A stretch of 64,000 nt of DNA from Chondrosia reniformis. Taxonomy: Eukaryota; Porifera; Demospongiae; Chondrillida; Chondrillidae. This document shows, piece by piece, positions 44,886-60,241 of this stretch. Where the stretch lies: assembly GCA_947172415.1 (NCBI GenBank), contig OX359192.1, positions 6,434,401-6,498,400 on the forward strand. Reading direction: 5' to 3'. Each line of letters starts with the position of its first letter. Within the stretch, counting starts at the first letter, position 1. The translations under genes were made by a program, and so were the position numbers. The notes below the pieces were generated by a model that was not told the DNA's origin, did no database searches, and saw only the letters and a program-made list of their open reading frames with translations.

Positions 44886-46862
44886 TCATTGAATAAGCAA
44901 GTTGTCAAAAAGAGCCAAGTATTTTGTATTGTACTGTTCAATACGACCTCGCATGATCATTTTCCCAAGTAGAATTGTTAATTGCTGTAGACACTCGGTT
45001 ACTGCAGACTGTAGCAAAGCATTCTTACTGTCCAGACTATAAAATATAGCATCAAAATAGGACTCAATATACTTCTTGAAGACCCGTTTGCCCAGGTTCT
45101 TTGCAACCCTTGGCAGCTGTCTCATAACTGCTTCAAGGAAGTTGAAGTGATGCACATAGTGTTTGTGCCTGGTTGCCTGGGCAACAAGAGGCAACAGCTG
45201 CTCCACAGCTGGATGGGCTAGCTTTACCAGACTCAGCTCTCCCACCAAGTGAACTGCACCTTCAGCTTTCTCCCATGGCTGGGAGGCCCTCTGAAAGCCA
45301 TGATCCATACAGCCCCCGCCACGGCCCATCTTTGGAGCCAGGGACCCACAGGAGTACATGGTCTGGTTGGAGTGGACCTCTGGATCATTGTCCCTCACCC
45401 TCTTAACCACTCCAAAGACAGCGGGACTGGGGTCAATGTTTGGGTGGGACAGATTTGAGTCCGAGGGCTGGCTCTCCACCAGACTGAGACGCTGCTGGAT
45501 CTCCATGGTGATGGAATCCAACACTTCCTGTCCGTACACCTCCACAACTTTTCCCAGTGCAACAGCTCCGCCTTGTCTCACAGAGGGAATTCCATCCTCA
45601 AGATTGCGAAAAAACAACTCTAAAAGTTCTTTAAGAAACACTTTGCATTCCTTGGGAAAACAGGCCACAAAATTCCCACAAGCCAGGCAGGCAGCATCCC
45701 GCACTGGCCAACTGTCATCTCTAAAGCACTCCAGAAGAACTGGTATGAGTCGGGGAACCAACGGACAGAGAACATCTTGTGAGACTTTCTGCCCCAGCTC
45801 AGCAATACAGAAGCAGGCCGCCTCTCTGACTGCATGATTGTCAGCCCTACTTTGATTGATGTAATGAACCACCACTTCGTTGATGTACTTCTCAACAAAT
45901 GCAATTCCCTTTTCTCCCATGACCTGTCTCCAAGTATCTTGTGAGTACAGTCTTACTCCTTCTGCCACATAGTACCTGTTCAGGCACATGGGAGGAAGAA
46001 GATGAGGAAAAAAGTCCTCTAGATTATCACTTTTCTTCAAATGAGTGAAAAACTGGCGAACAGCAATGGAAGCTGACATTCGCACTTGACTCCAGTTATC
46101 TGCTAGACCATCAGCTAGGTGTTGTGCAAGAGGTGGCCAGTATTGCTTCATCACATCAGATGGTTCGGCACTCATAGGTACACTGATAACTATGACTGCT
46201 AAGACCTTGAAGCCACACTCACGTACAAAGCGATTTGGGTGTTTCAGTGCCTTGAAGAGCAAGTCCAGCAATTCCTGGTTGATGTATGGTTCAAATCCAA
46301 TACCGCATCCCTCCACTGCACACTGAAGGGCCGTCATGTAGCTCTCCAGGCCTTTCCATCCAGCACTCTCATGGAAAACCCTGGATGGATCTGAAGGTAA
46401 CGCTTCACTCCCCGAAAGCTTTTCTTTAAGAACTTTGCTTTCATCGCTCGCCAGGACAACATCGTCGCGTTCAAAGTTTCGCCTTATGCCACTCAAAATA
46501 GTGGAACGATATTTCTCATAAATGTTGGGTCCTTGGAAATGGCAAAGCTTGCCCATCAATTCGCCTGCAGTCTGACGAACACGGGGTTCTTTATCTTCCA
46601 AAAACTCTGGTACTAGATCAAGAAGCACCCCGGTGAAGGCTTCATGATTGCATTCAACCAGAAGGCATGCGGCCATCAGACAACCGTGAATAGTCTCCCA
46701 TCGTTCCCTTTTCTTTAGGCTTTCAAGCACGAATGTCTCCAATTTATATACCAATTCAATTTCGAGAGGATTCGTTTCCAATACAAGCTTCACCTTTTCG
46801 ATTCCTTTGTCACGCTCAAGTTTCTTGAAGTTGCTAATTTGTGCAATTATCTCGTCCGCCAT
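44886..46862 (-). CDS. HEAT-repeat protein of unknown function (intronless)
   Basis: 658 aa, almost entirely alpha-solenoid. Repeats include EFLEDKEPRVRQTAGELMGK, ALKHPNRFVRECGFKVLAVI, DNWSQVRMSASIAVRQFF, NHAVREAACFCIAELGQK, DSWPVRDAACLACGNFV and GIPSVRQGGAVALGKV. A Cys/Gly-rich insert (MYSCGSLAPKMGRGGGCMDH) interrupts the solenoid near residue 500 and may be a metal or partner site. The start ATGGCGGACG is a TISU/YY1-like context. HEAT solenoids usually bind proteins (importins, PP2A-type scaffolds), but I cannot assign a family. It is divergent from RRN3 with 26 bp between ATGs. Confidence 0.88.
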   Translation of the reverse strand: MADEIIAQISNFKKLERDKGIEKVKLVLETNPLEIELVYKLETFVLESLKKRERWETIHGCLMAACLLVECNHEAFTGVLLDLVPEFLEDKEPRVRQTAGELMGKLCHFQGPNIYEKYRSTILSGIRRNFERDDVVLASDESKVLKEKLSGSEALPSDPSRVFHESAGWKGLESYMTALQCAVEGCGIGFEPYINQELLDLLFKALKHPNRFVRECGFKVLAVIVISVPMSAEPSDVMKQYWPPLAQHLADGLADNWSQVRMSASIAVRQFFTHLKKSDNLEDFFPHLLPPMCLNRYYVAEGVRLYSQDTWRQVMGEKGIAFVEKYINEVVVHYINQSRADNHAVREAACFCIAELGQKVSQDVLCPLVPRLIPVLLECFRDDSWPVRDAACLACGNFVACFPKECKVFLKELLELFFRNLEDGIPSVRQGGAVALGKVVEVYGQEVLDSITMEIQQRLSLVESQPSDSNLSHPNIDPSPAVFGVVKRVRDNDPEVHSNQTMYSCGSLAPKMGRGGGCMDHGFQRASQPWEKAEGAVHLVGELSLVKLAHPAVEQLLPLVAQATRHKHYVHHFNFLEAVMRQLPRVAKNLGKRVFKKYIESYFDAIFYSLDSKNALLQSAVTECLQQLTILLGKMIMRGRIEQYNTKYLALFDNLLIQ

Positions 46863-46888
46863 TTTTGTCTACTTTTTAATAAATAAAA
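46863..46888. promoter_or_regulatory. 26-bp gap between divergent HEAT-protein and RRN3 start codons
   Basis: The complement of ATGGCGGAC and ATGGCTGC face away from each other across an AT-rich 26-bp gap. As with GALK/AIMP2, the leaders must be very short or overlap the opposite coding exon. Confidence 0.6.
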
Positions 46889-49800
46889 ATGGCTGCAATT
46901 ACTTCAGAAGTGATACTTCAGGCAATACAGTCAAAGAAACAAGTGATGAACCGCCATATATTTAGAATATATTGAATCACAAGTTTTTCATCGTATTTTA
47001 GGGAAAAGAGAGCGAATACATTACTTTTGTTAACAGTTTGGGAGCACTTAAACTTGGCAGTGAGGGTGACCAGTTCACGGCGTGGATCAAGTCCCTCAAG
47101 TCATGTGTACATGCTATGACCAAGGATATGGACCTCTTGGTTGGTACCTTACTGAGGTGAATGTCTGCAAGCTGTAGTTAGGTCAATGTACCACTTGTAT
47201 ATGAGTGGTATGTAAGTTCCATGTATGTGGTGCTACTTGTAGCTGTACTGATGTACTCACAGTCACGTGATATGCACGTGTATATTAACTCATGTAGGTT
47301 ACCATGGATTACAATGGATGATGCAGTCTGTAAGGAGTACATTGAGTTTGTATGCACTCTAGTATCTGCTCATCCTTTTTACATCAAAGCATGCCTACAG
47401 ATGCTGATAAAGCAGTTTACTCCCGGTACGTACATGTGTGTCAGTTAAATTGAATCCTATCCCCCATGTACTGAGGATTTAACATTACCATGGACATTGC
47501 ATTCTCTCATACCTGATAGGAACGTGCTATCCAACTAATACTTACAGCTACCTTCACCAGTGTATAGAGAAATTATTCCTGACCATGCCAATGTAAGATG
47601 ACTATTGTCATCTCACTCTAAATGTTGCCCACCCTCCACATCCCATAGTTGGCTGGGTGTTAGGAGGATTCATTGTTGTCCCTATAGGGTCCCCAAGTTT
47701 CTTGTTCCCCAGTTATCAGCTGGCATGCCATATAAGGGAAGAGGAGCCCCCTTTCACGAGGTGTACATTCGTAATGTGCTCCATGTGACCAGTTATGTAC
47801 CAGAAATAGCATCTGACGTGTTCAGATTAGTGATTGACTACATGTTAAAGTTTGATGTAGAACTGCCTTCCTTTATTGATTCTGAACAAGAGGAGGGAAG
47901 GGGAGAAGAGTTATTCCCTGTTGAAATGGTGAACAGATGACACTTCTGATAATTATCTTGTGAATAAAACTGATTATTTGATTATGTTGTAGGAGGCAGA
48001 TTCCTTACAATCAAATGACTTGAATTTGATTGGCCGCAATGCAGCAAAGGACCATTCGTTGTTCCTCGGTTCTAAATATGCTGAAAAGGCGATCATCAAG
48101 AATGACATGGCTAATAAGCTAGATATATTAATGTTGCTATGTTTTGAACACATCCATCAAAGTATTCACACCTCAGGTATGATTTGCAGCCTGGTTTAAC
48201 TAAAAGCTACTATAACTCACTTTCTTGGAAATGCAGATGGCAAACTGATTATGTTGAGGGCTCAGTGGTACTTTGATGCTCTTCTTAAGGTGAGACTTGG
48301 TATTACTAGACTATCATTCTGGCTACTCTATTCATATGAAAAATCTAATACACCATTTTCCTACATGCTATGCCTATTCTGTAAAAAAGGCCTATAGGGG
48401 AACTAAACCTGGAGAGAGCTTGGATGAAGATATAGGAGCCTTTCCTTCCTTCTTTTCCTTCTTTTATCTTCTTCTCCACTGGGCCAGACAGCTGTTTCTG
48501 GAAGTTCCACCCTTCATCAGTGATCCTGGGAGTCTTTGTCTTTTTCTTTATCTTGATCTTCTGTTAATCACACATGTATGATGAATATATAGTTGCGTAC
48601 ATGTACGTACATACCTTTATATGTGAATTGTATACATTTACAAATGCAATTACATATTGCAATTATATATAATTTGCGTGTATGATTTGTATCAACTGCA
48701 GGTCTTTGGTGATGTTATATTGCCCACATGTGGGTCAACACATGTCCAGTTCATACTATTTTATCTGACTTCCCTTTCTGACGTAAGTTACACCCATTCA
48801 TAGCTTTGTCTTGTAATGTACTATGTCATTCTGGTATAGATATTTGTAAGAGAGTTTTTGGACTTTTTATGGAGCAAGTTTGTAGATGTAAATACTCCAA
48901 GTTAGTCTACTCTTTATATATTACAAGTGGATATTTGTGTTACCTTTTTTCTTCTGTCTCAAACTTTTGGCAGCCATCTTGAGAGTTACATGCATGATGT
49001 ATATGGCTAGTTATGTTGCTAGGGGAAAGTTCATCTCATTAAGGTAATGCAGTGTGTTATAGCAGATTTGTGACACCTCTCTGAACCCGAGTCCTATTTT
49101 ATAGATTGGCTCAAGAATGTATATCGCTACTTGTACAATGGACACAAGGGTGAGTTGCCATGGTTACATTTATCCAACCTCTCACATTTTCATCTACATA
49201 TACATCAATGATAGCTACATAGATGAAGTTCCGACAGCTAATCTTAAGCCTGATCATGAACGGCATACAACATTCTACTCCGCTTGTCAGGTATCTGAAC
49301 ATGGTGATTTGCTTGAATGTCTATAACATTGTCTTCCCTTGAAACGCAGTGCTTATTTTATTTAATTGTAATCAAACATAAAGAATTACTGTCCGCTCTG
49401 GGTAAGTCCTGGATCCAGCTCAGTGTTGTTCCTGATGTGCTATATTGTGTGCTTCCCTTTGATGGGCAGGTATGGATTTCTTCCGAAAACTGTATTTGGA
49501 TAGAATAGTCACTTCAAAACTCAATCCTTTGAAAGTATGTGTCTTAAACTTGGGCTGTTTTGTTACAGCATTAGAGCTGACTTGTCTGATTTATGCAGTT
49601 TTGTTTGGAAGTCGTGGCAGAGAAGTTTGCACGTGTGACAAAGTACAAACACACTCATGACACTTTCTGTTATCAGCTGTTTCATAACACAACTGTTGTA
49701 TCTATAGATGTATGGAGTTAGTGTTCTGCTACAGCATTTTGGAGCAGAATCGCAGGCTCATCTTACCAGCCACAGAAGTCCAAGTGACTGTTCATGCATT

Positions 49801-50225
49801 ACCCAAGATCAGCAATCTGAAGGCCCATCTTTCTTCAAGTGTCCTGCTAGATAGTTACTTTCCATTTGATCCCTATAGACTATCAAGGTAGGAGGACTGA
49901 TGCATGATTGCACGTGTGTAATTTGTTTTGAGGCTGAATCTGTGATAGTCAGCTTGTCCTAATGAGTAGATTCCCTAATTAGTATATGAGTAGAACCTCC
50001 CTAATCAGTACTGTTGCTCAATGATGTTTGCCTGTAATTAGTAGATTATCACTTCCATTGCTCATGTGTGATGTATGCAGATCAAAGATCTTTGTGGAAC
50101 CTATTTATGTCCCTTGGGCAGAAGAGGAGAATGCACTTTCCAGCGATGATGAAGTAGAGCAGTCAGTTGAAGAAGATCCATTTTTAGATCCCTCTCCTGG
50201 CTTCAAGGGGTTAACACCAATTTGA
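46889..50225 (+). CDS. RRN3: RRN3 / TIF-IA, RNA polymerase I initiation factor
   Basis: Bridges RNA polymerase I to the promoter-bound SL1/core factor for rRNA synthesis. Seventeen exons: 46889-46942, 47002-47156, 47298-47425, 47520-47592, 47688-47928, 47993-48176, 48237-48289, 48702-48782, 48840-48900, 48974-49043, 49105-49149, 49215-49290, 49350-49401, 49470-49534, 49599-49642, 49708-49887, 50081-50225. They sum to 1707 nt, 568 aa. Family motifs are RGAPFHEVYIRNVL, MASYVARGKFISL, RHTTFYSACQ, DRIVTSKLNPLK, and SYFPFDPYRLSRSK before an acidic tail. The phospho-serine region and C-terminus are shorter than in human RRN3 (651 aa). It is convergent with aconitase (118 bp). Confidence 0.95.
48387..48550 (-). 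mobile_element. MITE-like element, copy D (inverted)
   Basis: Begins AAAGGCCTATAGGGGAACTA, an almost perfect terminal repeat, and continues as the complement of copy A through CCACCCTTCATCAGTGATCC to TCTTTATCTTGATCTTCTGT. It lies in RRN3 intron 7. Confidence 0.75.
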
Positions 50226-50343
50226 TCAACCAAGTTTTCAATGAATTACATTTTCAGCTAATTTTTCATGAATCATGAACTTTATACACTTACTCACTGT
50301 TGTAAATATTATGTCTAATAATGTTTTCTGAATGTGGTTGGAG

Positions 50344-54756
<4,413 letters not shown>

Positions 54757-55041
54757 TATGAGCACGGTGCTTTTCAAAATTAGTAGCACTGCTTACAAGA
54801 AGACTTGTTCAAATGTTCCCCTTCACGCCTACTTATAATCTGACATTTTGCGTCTTACGCAACAATGGCCAATAAAGGAATCATGTTTCATAATTCAAAT
54901 CAATGAATACTATTATAGGTAACTTTTCATTAAAATTGCATGTTACATATTTACATTTTATAGGACAAAGGTTAATGTATTCAATACAAATCAAGTAACA
55001 TCTCACAAAAGTTGCATGCATGGTCAGCAAATATTATACAC

Positions 55042-58000
55042 TCATGTCTTATATATAAACTGCAGCTCTTCAAAGAGGTGTTTCCCTTCTTCCAGTGAAG
55101 CTCCTAAAACACTTGCAAACCTTGAGCTCTTCTTCTCCTCTTTGCTCCAACTCAAAAGGGTTCTCTCTGATACACAGAAGCGACCATTTATGTAATCAGC
55201 AGTAGGTCTCTTGTGGCTGTCCGGATGCCAGCACTCGACCATTATCTGGTAGACTGGCTTAGGACAACCTGGTGGACATGGGTGACAATATCCCTTGTCA
55301 AATATCTTTACCACCTATATACATGACACAAAGGAGCATTGCATCATGTGATAGTCACATGACATAGGTGACAATATCCCTTATCAAATATATTTACCAC
55401 CTACACAAGACAATATATCTCATTCTACACTGTCTCCTCAATCACATGTTACACACCTGATTGACTGTGAGTTCCTCAAATGGTTTGTGTCCGAGTGACC
55501 AGATCTCGTACATCAACATTCCATAGCTCCACACATCACTGGCAGTGCTGTACTTCTTGTACAAGATGGCCTCAGGAGCTGTCCACTTGACGGGTATCTT
55601 ACCTCCATGTGTCACGTAGTAGTCAGAAGTGTCCAAATCACGGGACATTCCAAAATCAGAAATCTTCAATCAATTAACAAATTTGTGAGATTCTTTACAT
55701 TACACAACACATCCAGCTATGCACATATATATATGTATGAAAAGGTGAGTCTATTTGAGGGTTCATTATGAGCCCTAAAGAGGGCAAAACAGCTGTCTGT
55801 GGTTTAATGAAGATTTTTATCATCATTGGATGACTGGGAGGTCATCACCGGTTGCCACAAATAGGACTTAAGTCCCCCAGCGCAAGTAGACAATTGTCAC
55901 TTGGTTGGTTGGCGTAATTATCCAGTGTTGTTTATCATATATATATGTACATATATAAACATACTTTGCAGTTCAGGTTACTGTCCAGTAGCACATTTCT
56001 AGCTGCTATATCTCTGTGTACAAATGACTTGAGTGCTAAGCAAGCCAGTCCATCTACCACCTGTTTACAAAACTGTAACAGCAGACTTGGTAGGTTGGGG
56101 TCCTTTAGCAATGATGGAGTGCTGTCAAGCCAACAGAAGAACAGTTTTACAAGAACACTAAATGTGTCCTTTCAGTATAGTACCTCTTAATTTCATGCAA
56201 GTGTTCCAAAAGGTCTCCTTTAGGAAGTAGTTCCATTATTATCATATTCTGAAGAAAGAGAAGAACCTTAGAAAACAGTCACAGCTTGTAAAGATATTTC
56301 TTACTGGTTGTTCAAGTGTGACAACACCAATCAGACCAACAACATGTCTGTGTTTGAATTGACCGACTATCACAGCCTCTTGAAGCAGTTTCAATTTCTC
56401 TTCTTTTGGAGCACCCTTCTTTACAGTCTTCACCGCTACATCTCTTGGACCATCGTTGGGGGCTCTCCAACTTGCTCTGTACACTTCACCAAACTGACCT
56501 TCTCCCAGCTTTTTACCAATTTTGATGTGGCTGGATGGAATTTCCAGAATCTTGTACCGAGCTAATTGAGTGTAAATCTCCTCTTCAGTGTCACAAGGTA
56601 CACAGTAAATGTCAGATTCCGTTGTGCTCTCCATTTCATAACCAGACTCCAACGCTCCAGCTCCAGTTCCAAATTCCACAGTTTTGACAGTAGAACTCAG
56701 AGACTATACAAGTAGGAAAAATAATTTCACATCTTCACCATATTGACTGACTTTTGAATCAATTTAAGTAAGAAAACAGTATGCCTAATTGAAGCTTTCA
56801 ATTCAGTTTAAAGCAAAGGATCACATTTGAATTGTGCTGAGTGTATAGTTGCACTGCATCAATGAATGGTAATAACACTAGTCAGAGGTAGCCCTGGCAT
56901 ATACACATTAACACATTAATGTTTTGTAACTGTAAGGCTAGAAAAACAGTTTTTAATTGATTATAAGACAGTTAACATTACATATATTATATAAATTGTC
57001 CCACATTGTTATTCATTGACCACAGTATCAATATCAGTTATTATGTGTACAAGTATTGTGCTGCGATGAAATACTTGTATATGGCATTTTGTTATAAAAT
57101 CAACGAAAGGTGTGAAATTCCATTAGTGTACCCATACTTATATATGCTCTAATGCTCCCTGTTTACGCAGAATTATATGTTTGACTAGTGAAAGTATAGT
57201 TGACGCACACATAATACCTTTGTTGTTTGTCTGTGATTTTGAGTGTCAGTTGTGTCAGAATTATTACTTGACAACTCTGCCATCCTTCTACGCTCTCTCT
57301 ACATACAATGAAAGTTAAATGGTTTATCCTCTATATATGTACGTATATTCAGTATCAAAATGGTCTGTTCTGAGTATGGGAAGTGGTAAAATTGAAGATG
57401 CTGAAATGAAACAAATTACACTAAATGTGCATGCCTCTCCTCACCATTGTTGGCACATATCCATATACAGGGAATGGAGCATCCTGTTTAGACACATTTT
57501 CCTGCACATATATAATCAAAGAGAAATTGAAAATGTAAATAAAATATTATAACTGTGGTATAGGAATGCTCTACCTATTGTTATGTCAGTTAATGTGAAA
57601 TATGTTGCACTCCTCTTAAAACTAACTACATCTTGAGTATCATTACATGTCAACATTGCTCACCTGAGGTGGCGGGTCACTGCTATCAAGATCATCAGCT
57701 TCGTGGTACACGTGGTCACTCAACTCATCAGTGACTGGCTGCAGCTGTCTGTATGCTCCAGAGCTATCAGAACCCAGTATGTCTTCACTGGTCTCATAGG
57801 TTGGAGGAAGGAGTGTTGTACTAACTCTCTCAGTCTGGTTGGAGGAAGACTTGCTGTGAGGTTCTTCATACTGACTGACCAGTGTGTCTCCCTTAGCTGG
57901 TTCTTCATACTGACTGACTAGTGTGTCTCCCTTAGCTGGTTCTTCATACTGACTGACTAGTGTGTCTCCCTTAGCTGGTTCTTCATACTCTTCCCACTGT

Positions 58001-59206
58001 TCAGCCAAAGTGGGTGTGGTACTGGTGGGAGGGTACTCATCTGACTTGTTATAAGTGTTTGATTTGACTGTAACATGTTTTCTGATGTGAGGTTCTTCAT
58101 ATTCAGTGTGTCCTCCTTCTGAGGTCAGCTTGCTCTTCTCAACTGTATCTACCACACCAGCCGGAGCATCTAGCAAGTTGGAAGCAAACAACACAATCTA
58201 CATTTACATTTCTTCTAAACCTAACTAGTAGTGTGTATAGCTGCTACTCACTGTAGTACAGAGTGTTGAATGGAATGTCATGGTTCTTCTCAATGTAGTA
58301 TTTCTCTTTATTCCTCCTTCTCCTGCACATGCACACTGCTATCACAACTATCACTCCCACCACTACCAGTAGGATTATAGCAGCTACTACACCACCAGCT
58401 ATAGCAGCTGTTCTATCAGGTGGTGCTATGGCACCATCAGCAGTTTGTGTCACAGTTGCTGATGTCATACTACTGGTTATAAGTACAGTTTGCATTGTTG
58501 CTGTGACTGAAGCATAAAAAGACTATAAAAATACACATACAATATTGTCACAATATAAAGATAACTTACTTACTTTGAAGAAAAGGTGCTCTATTTCTCT
58601 CTGAAGCTGAGAATAAAGACTGTTTTTTAAAGCTTTCTTCTGAACTAGGACTACTAGGTGTTACATTATAATACGAATGGCCTTCAGCAGTACCAAATGG
58701 AACTTCAACTACTCCAGTTGCACCTTGTGTAGGTATGTAAAATCCTACTATATCTCCTGATTCATAAGTAGTTGTTACAGTTGGAGTTATTGTAAAGATG
58801 TTAGTTGACGCTGTACTATCTGTAACAATGACCACCTCGTTATAGACTCTAGTGTAGTCAATATTGGCCCCTGTACTGCTTGTTTGTCTCCATATCTGTA
58901 AATCGATTCTTCTAGGCGTATTAGGATTACCAGCAAATTGAGTCACTTCCCATCTCAATGATGTTGTATTACCAGAACAATTAAAATTCAATGAAGGAAC
59001 CAGTACAAAAGAGTTCGCTTGAAATATACCTAGGTGACCTCCTGTGATACTTGGATTCGTTAAACAAGTAGGAGATATCTCTTCTATTGAAGCAAACACA
59101 TCAAACAGTAACAGATGAATTGCAAAGGATATTGTGTAAAACTATAAAACTTACCAAAAGTAAGAAAAAGGAGTACAACAGTACGGAAGACCAGGTGACC
59201 ATTCAT
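55042..59206 (-). CDS. Receptor tyrosine kinase with novel ectodomain and YEEP repeats
   Basis: Single-pass receptor of 853 aa, 11 exons: 59155-59206, 58574-59083, 58252-58506, 57664-58169, 57445-57501, 57218-57298, 56305-56703, 56184-56248, 55965-56121, 55457-55663, 55042-55314. Signal peptide MNGHLVFRTVVLLFLTFG; then a beta-rich N-glycosylated ectodomain of about 170 aa, which I do not recognise. The membrane helix is GGVVAAIILLVVVGVIVVIA with an RRRR stop-transfer. A long juxtamembrane segment has many Tyr sites. The kinase has GEGQFGEV, VAVK, HRDIAARNVLL, DFGMSRD, activation-loop YY, and KWTAPEAI, all intact. The layout fits the expanded unique-ectodomain RTKs of sponges. The ligand is unknown. 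Confidence 0.92.
55744..55925. other. GC-richer insert in an RTK intron, possible repeat
   Basis: The intron 55664-55964 contains a block (AGGGCAAAACAGCTGTCTGT ... GGACTTAAGTCCCCCAGCGC) unlike the AT-rich flanks, with the palindrome GGACTTAAGTCC. It may be a short mobile element. No second copy is seen in this window. Confidence 0.3.
57861..57982 (-). repeat. In-frame 39-nt x 3 coding repeat (YEEPAKGDTLVSQ)
   Basis: Three near-identical 13-residue units in the RTK juxtamembrane exon, each with one Tyr in a YEEP context, plus single YEEP motifs on either side (TEYEEPHIR, SQYEEPHSK). Tyr followed by acidic residues is a typical phosphotyrosine/SH2 site. Confidence 0.9.
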
Positions 59207-59328
59207 TTTAGTTTTACTCTGCTTACTAATGCGGAGGCGAGATGCCGTAGCTTGTTATTATCGGCTCTTATCGGTCCGAGCCACGTGATACCTACCAATC
59301 AACTCTAGACTCGTACGTGCCATCTCCC

Positions 59329-59390
59329 ATGAAGTCGCTAGTAGGCCTGGGAGTAGCAGCATTGATTATCTGCAGTTCTTGTCTGCATAT
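59329..59390 (+). CDS. Candidate signal-peptide exon fused to LINE sequence
   Basis: MKSLVGLGVAALIICSSC is a good secretory signal peptide starting 122 bp upstream of the divergent RTK start. The frame then runs directly into LINE reverse-transcriptase C-terminal sequence. It may be the first exon of the hydrolase gene at 62641, split from it by two LINEs. No strong donor is visible (a weak GTTCTT at about 59373). Confidence 0.35.
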
Positions 59391-60130
59391 AGACAGTGTA
59401 CGGAAGAAATGTCTGGCCAAGCTAGCCCTCATTAGAAGAGCAGATCACTACTTGCCATGTTCCATAAGGAAACTGCTCTATCTAGCAATTGTGCTTCCAC
59501 ATCTTGACTATTGTTCTGTTGTTTGGCACTCTTGTGGCACCACTCTCAGTGACAAGGTTGAGAGGATTCAGAATTATGCCATGCACATGATTCTTCAGAA
59601 ACCACCAACAACAAGAAGCCACCCACTCCGACAAATGTTAGGGTGGACTACCCTACACCATAGAAGACATCTAGCTATGTTAGGTAAAGTACATTGCTGC
59701 CTGACCAACAGAGCACCTGCATTCCTGACTGCAAAGTTTGTCGCAAACGTGGTTCATAATGTAAACTACCCCTCAACACGCAGGAAGAACAATCTACACT
59801 TGAAGTGACCACTAACCAATGCCTATCGTTCAACATTTGAATACCAAGGGGCATATCATTTTAACTGTCTGCCATCTGCTATCAAAGACATTAGAGATGG
59901 AAAATCATTCAGAAGAGCCCTAGCCAACTTGAACTGTACAAATGTGAATTAATTCCATGAACTCAATCTATATCCATTTAAACTCTTTAACTTTATTTCC
60001 CCATTAACATTATGCATTCACTCTCTATCTTTTTGCATTGTACTTGATCCAGGACCTGCATGAAAATCCACCGATGATGTGGATGCAGCACTCCTGATGA
60101 CAAATAAAAATATCTATCTATCTCTATCTA
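59385..60130 (+). mobile_element. 5'-truncated non-LTR retrotransposon (LINE 1), C-terminal RT part
   Basis: The open frame resembles the end of LINE ORF2: DSVRKKCLAKLALIRRA, LPHLDYCSVVWHSCG, QNYAMHMIL. An in-frame TGA at 59806 interrupts it. The same frame resumes (AYHFNCLPSAIKDIRDGKSF) to TAA at 59952. The 3' tail is AATAAA plus a (TATC)n microsatellite to about 60130. Truncated and not autonomous. Confidence 0.85.
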
Positions 60131-60197
60131 TCTTGTCAAGGTGTAGTTAAACGATTCGCCTACCATGCGTACGTTTATGTACTGATCTCCCGATGTG

Positions 60198-60198
60198 C

Positions 60199-60240
<42 letters not shown>
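60198..60240. repeat. (AAT)n microsatellite
   Basis: About 14 AAT units. On the minus strand it would be the (ATT)n 3' tail of the adjacent LINE. Confidence 0.95.
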
Positions 60241-60241
<1 letters not shown>

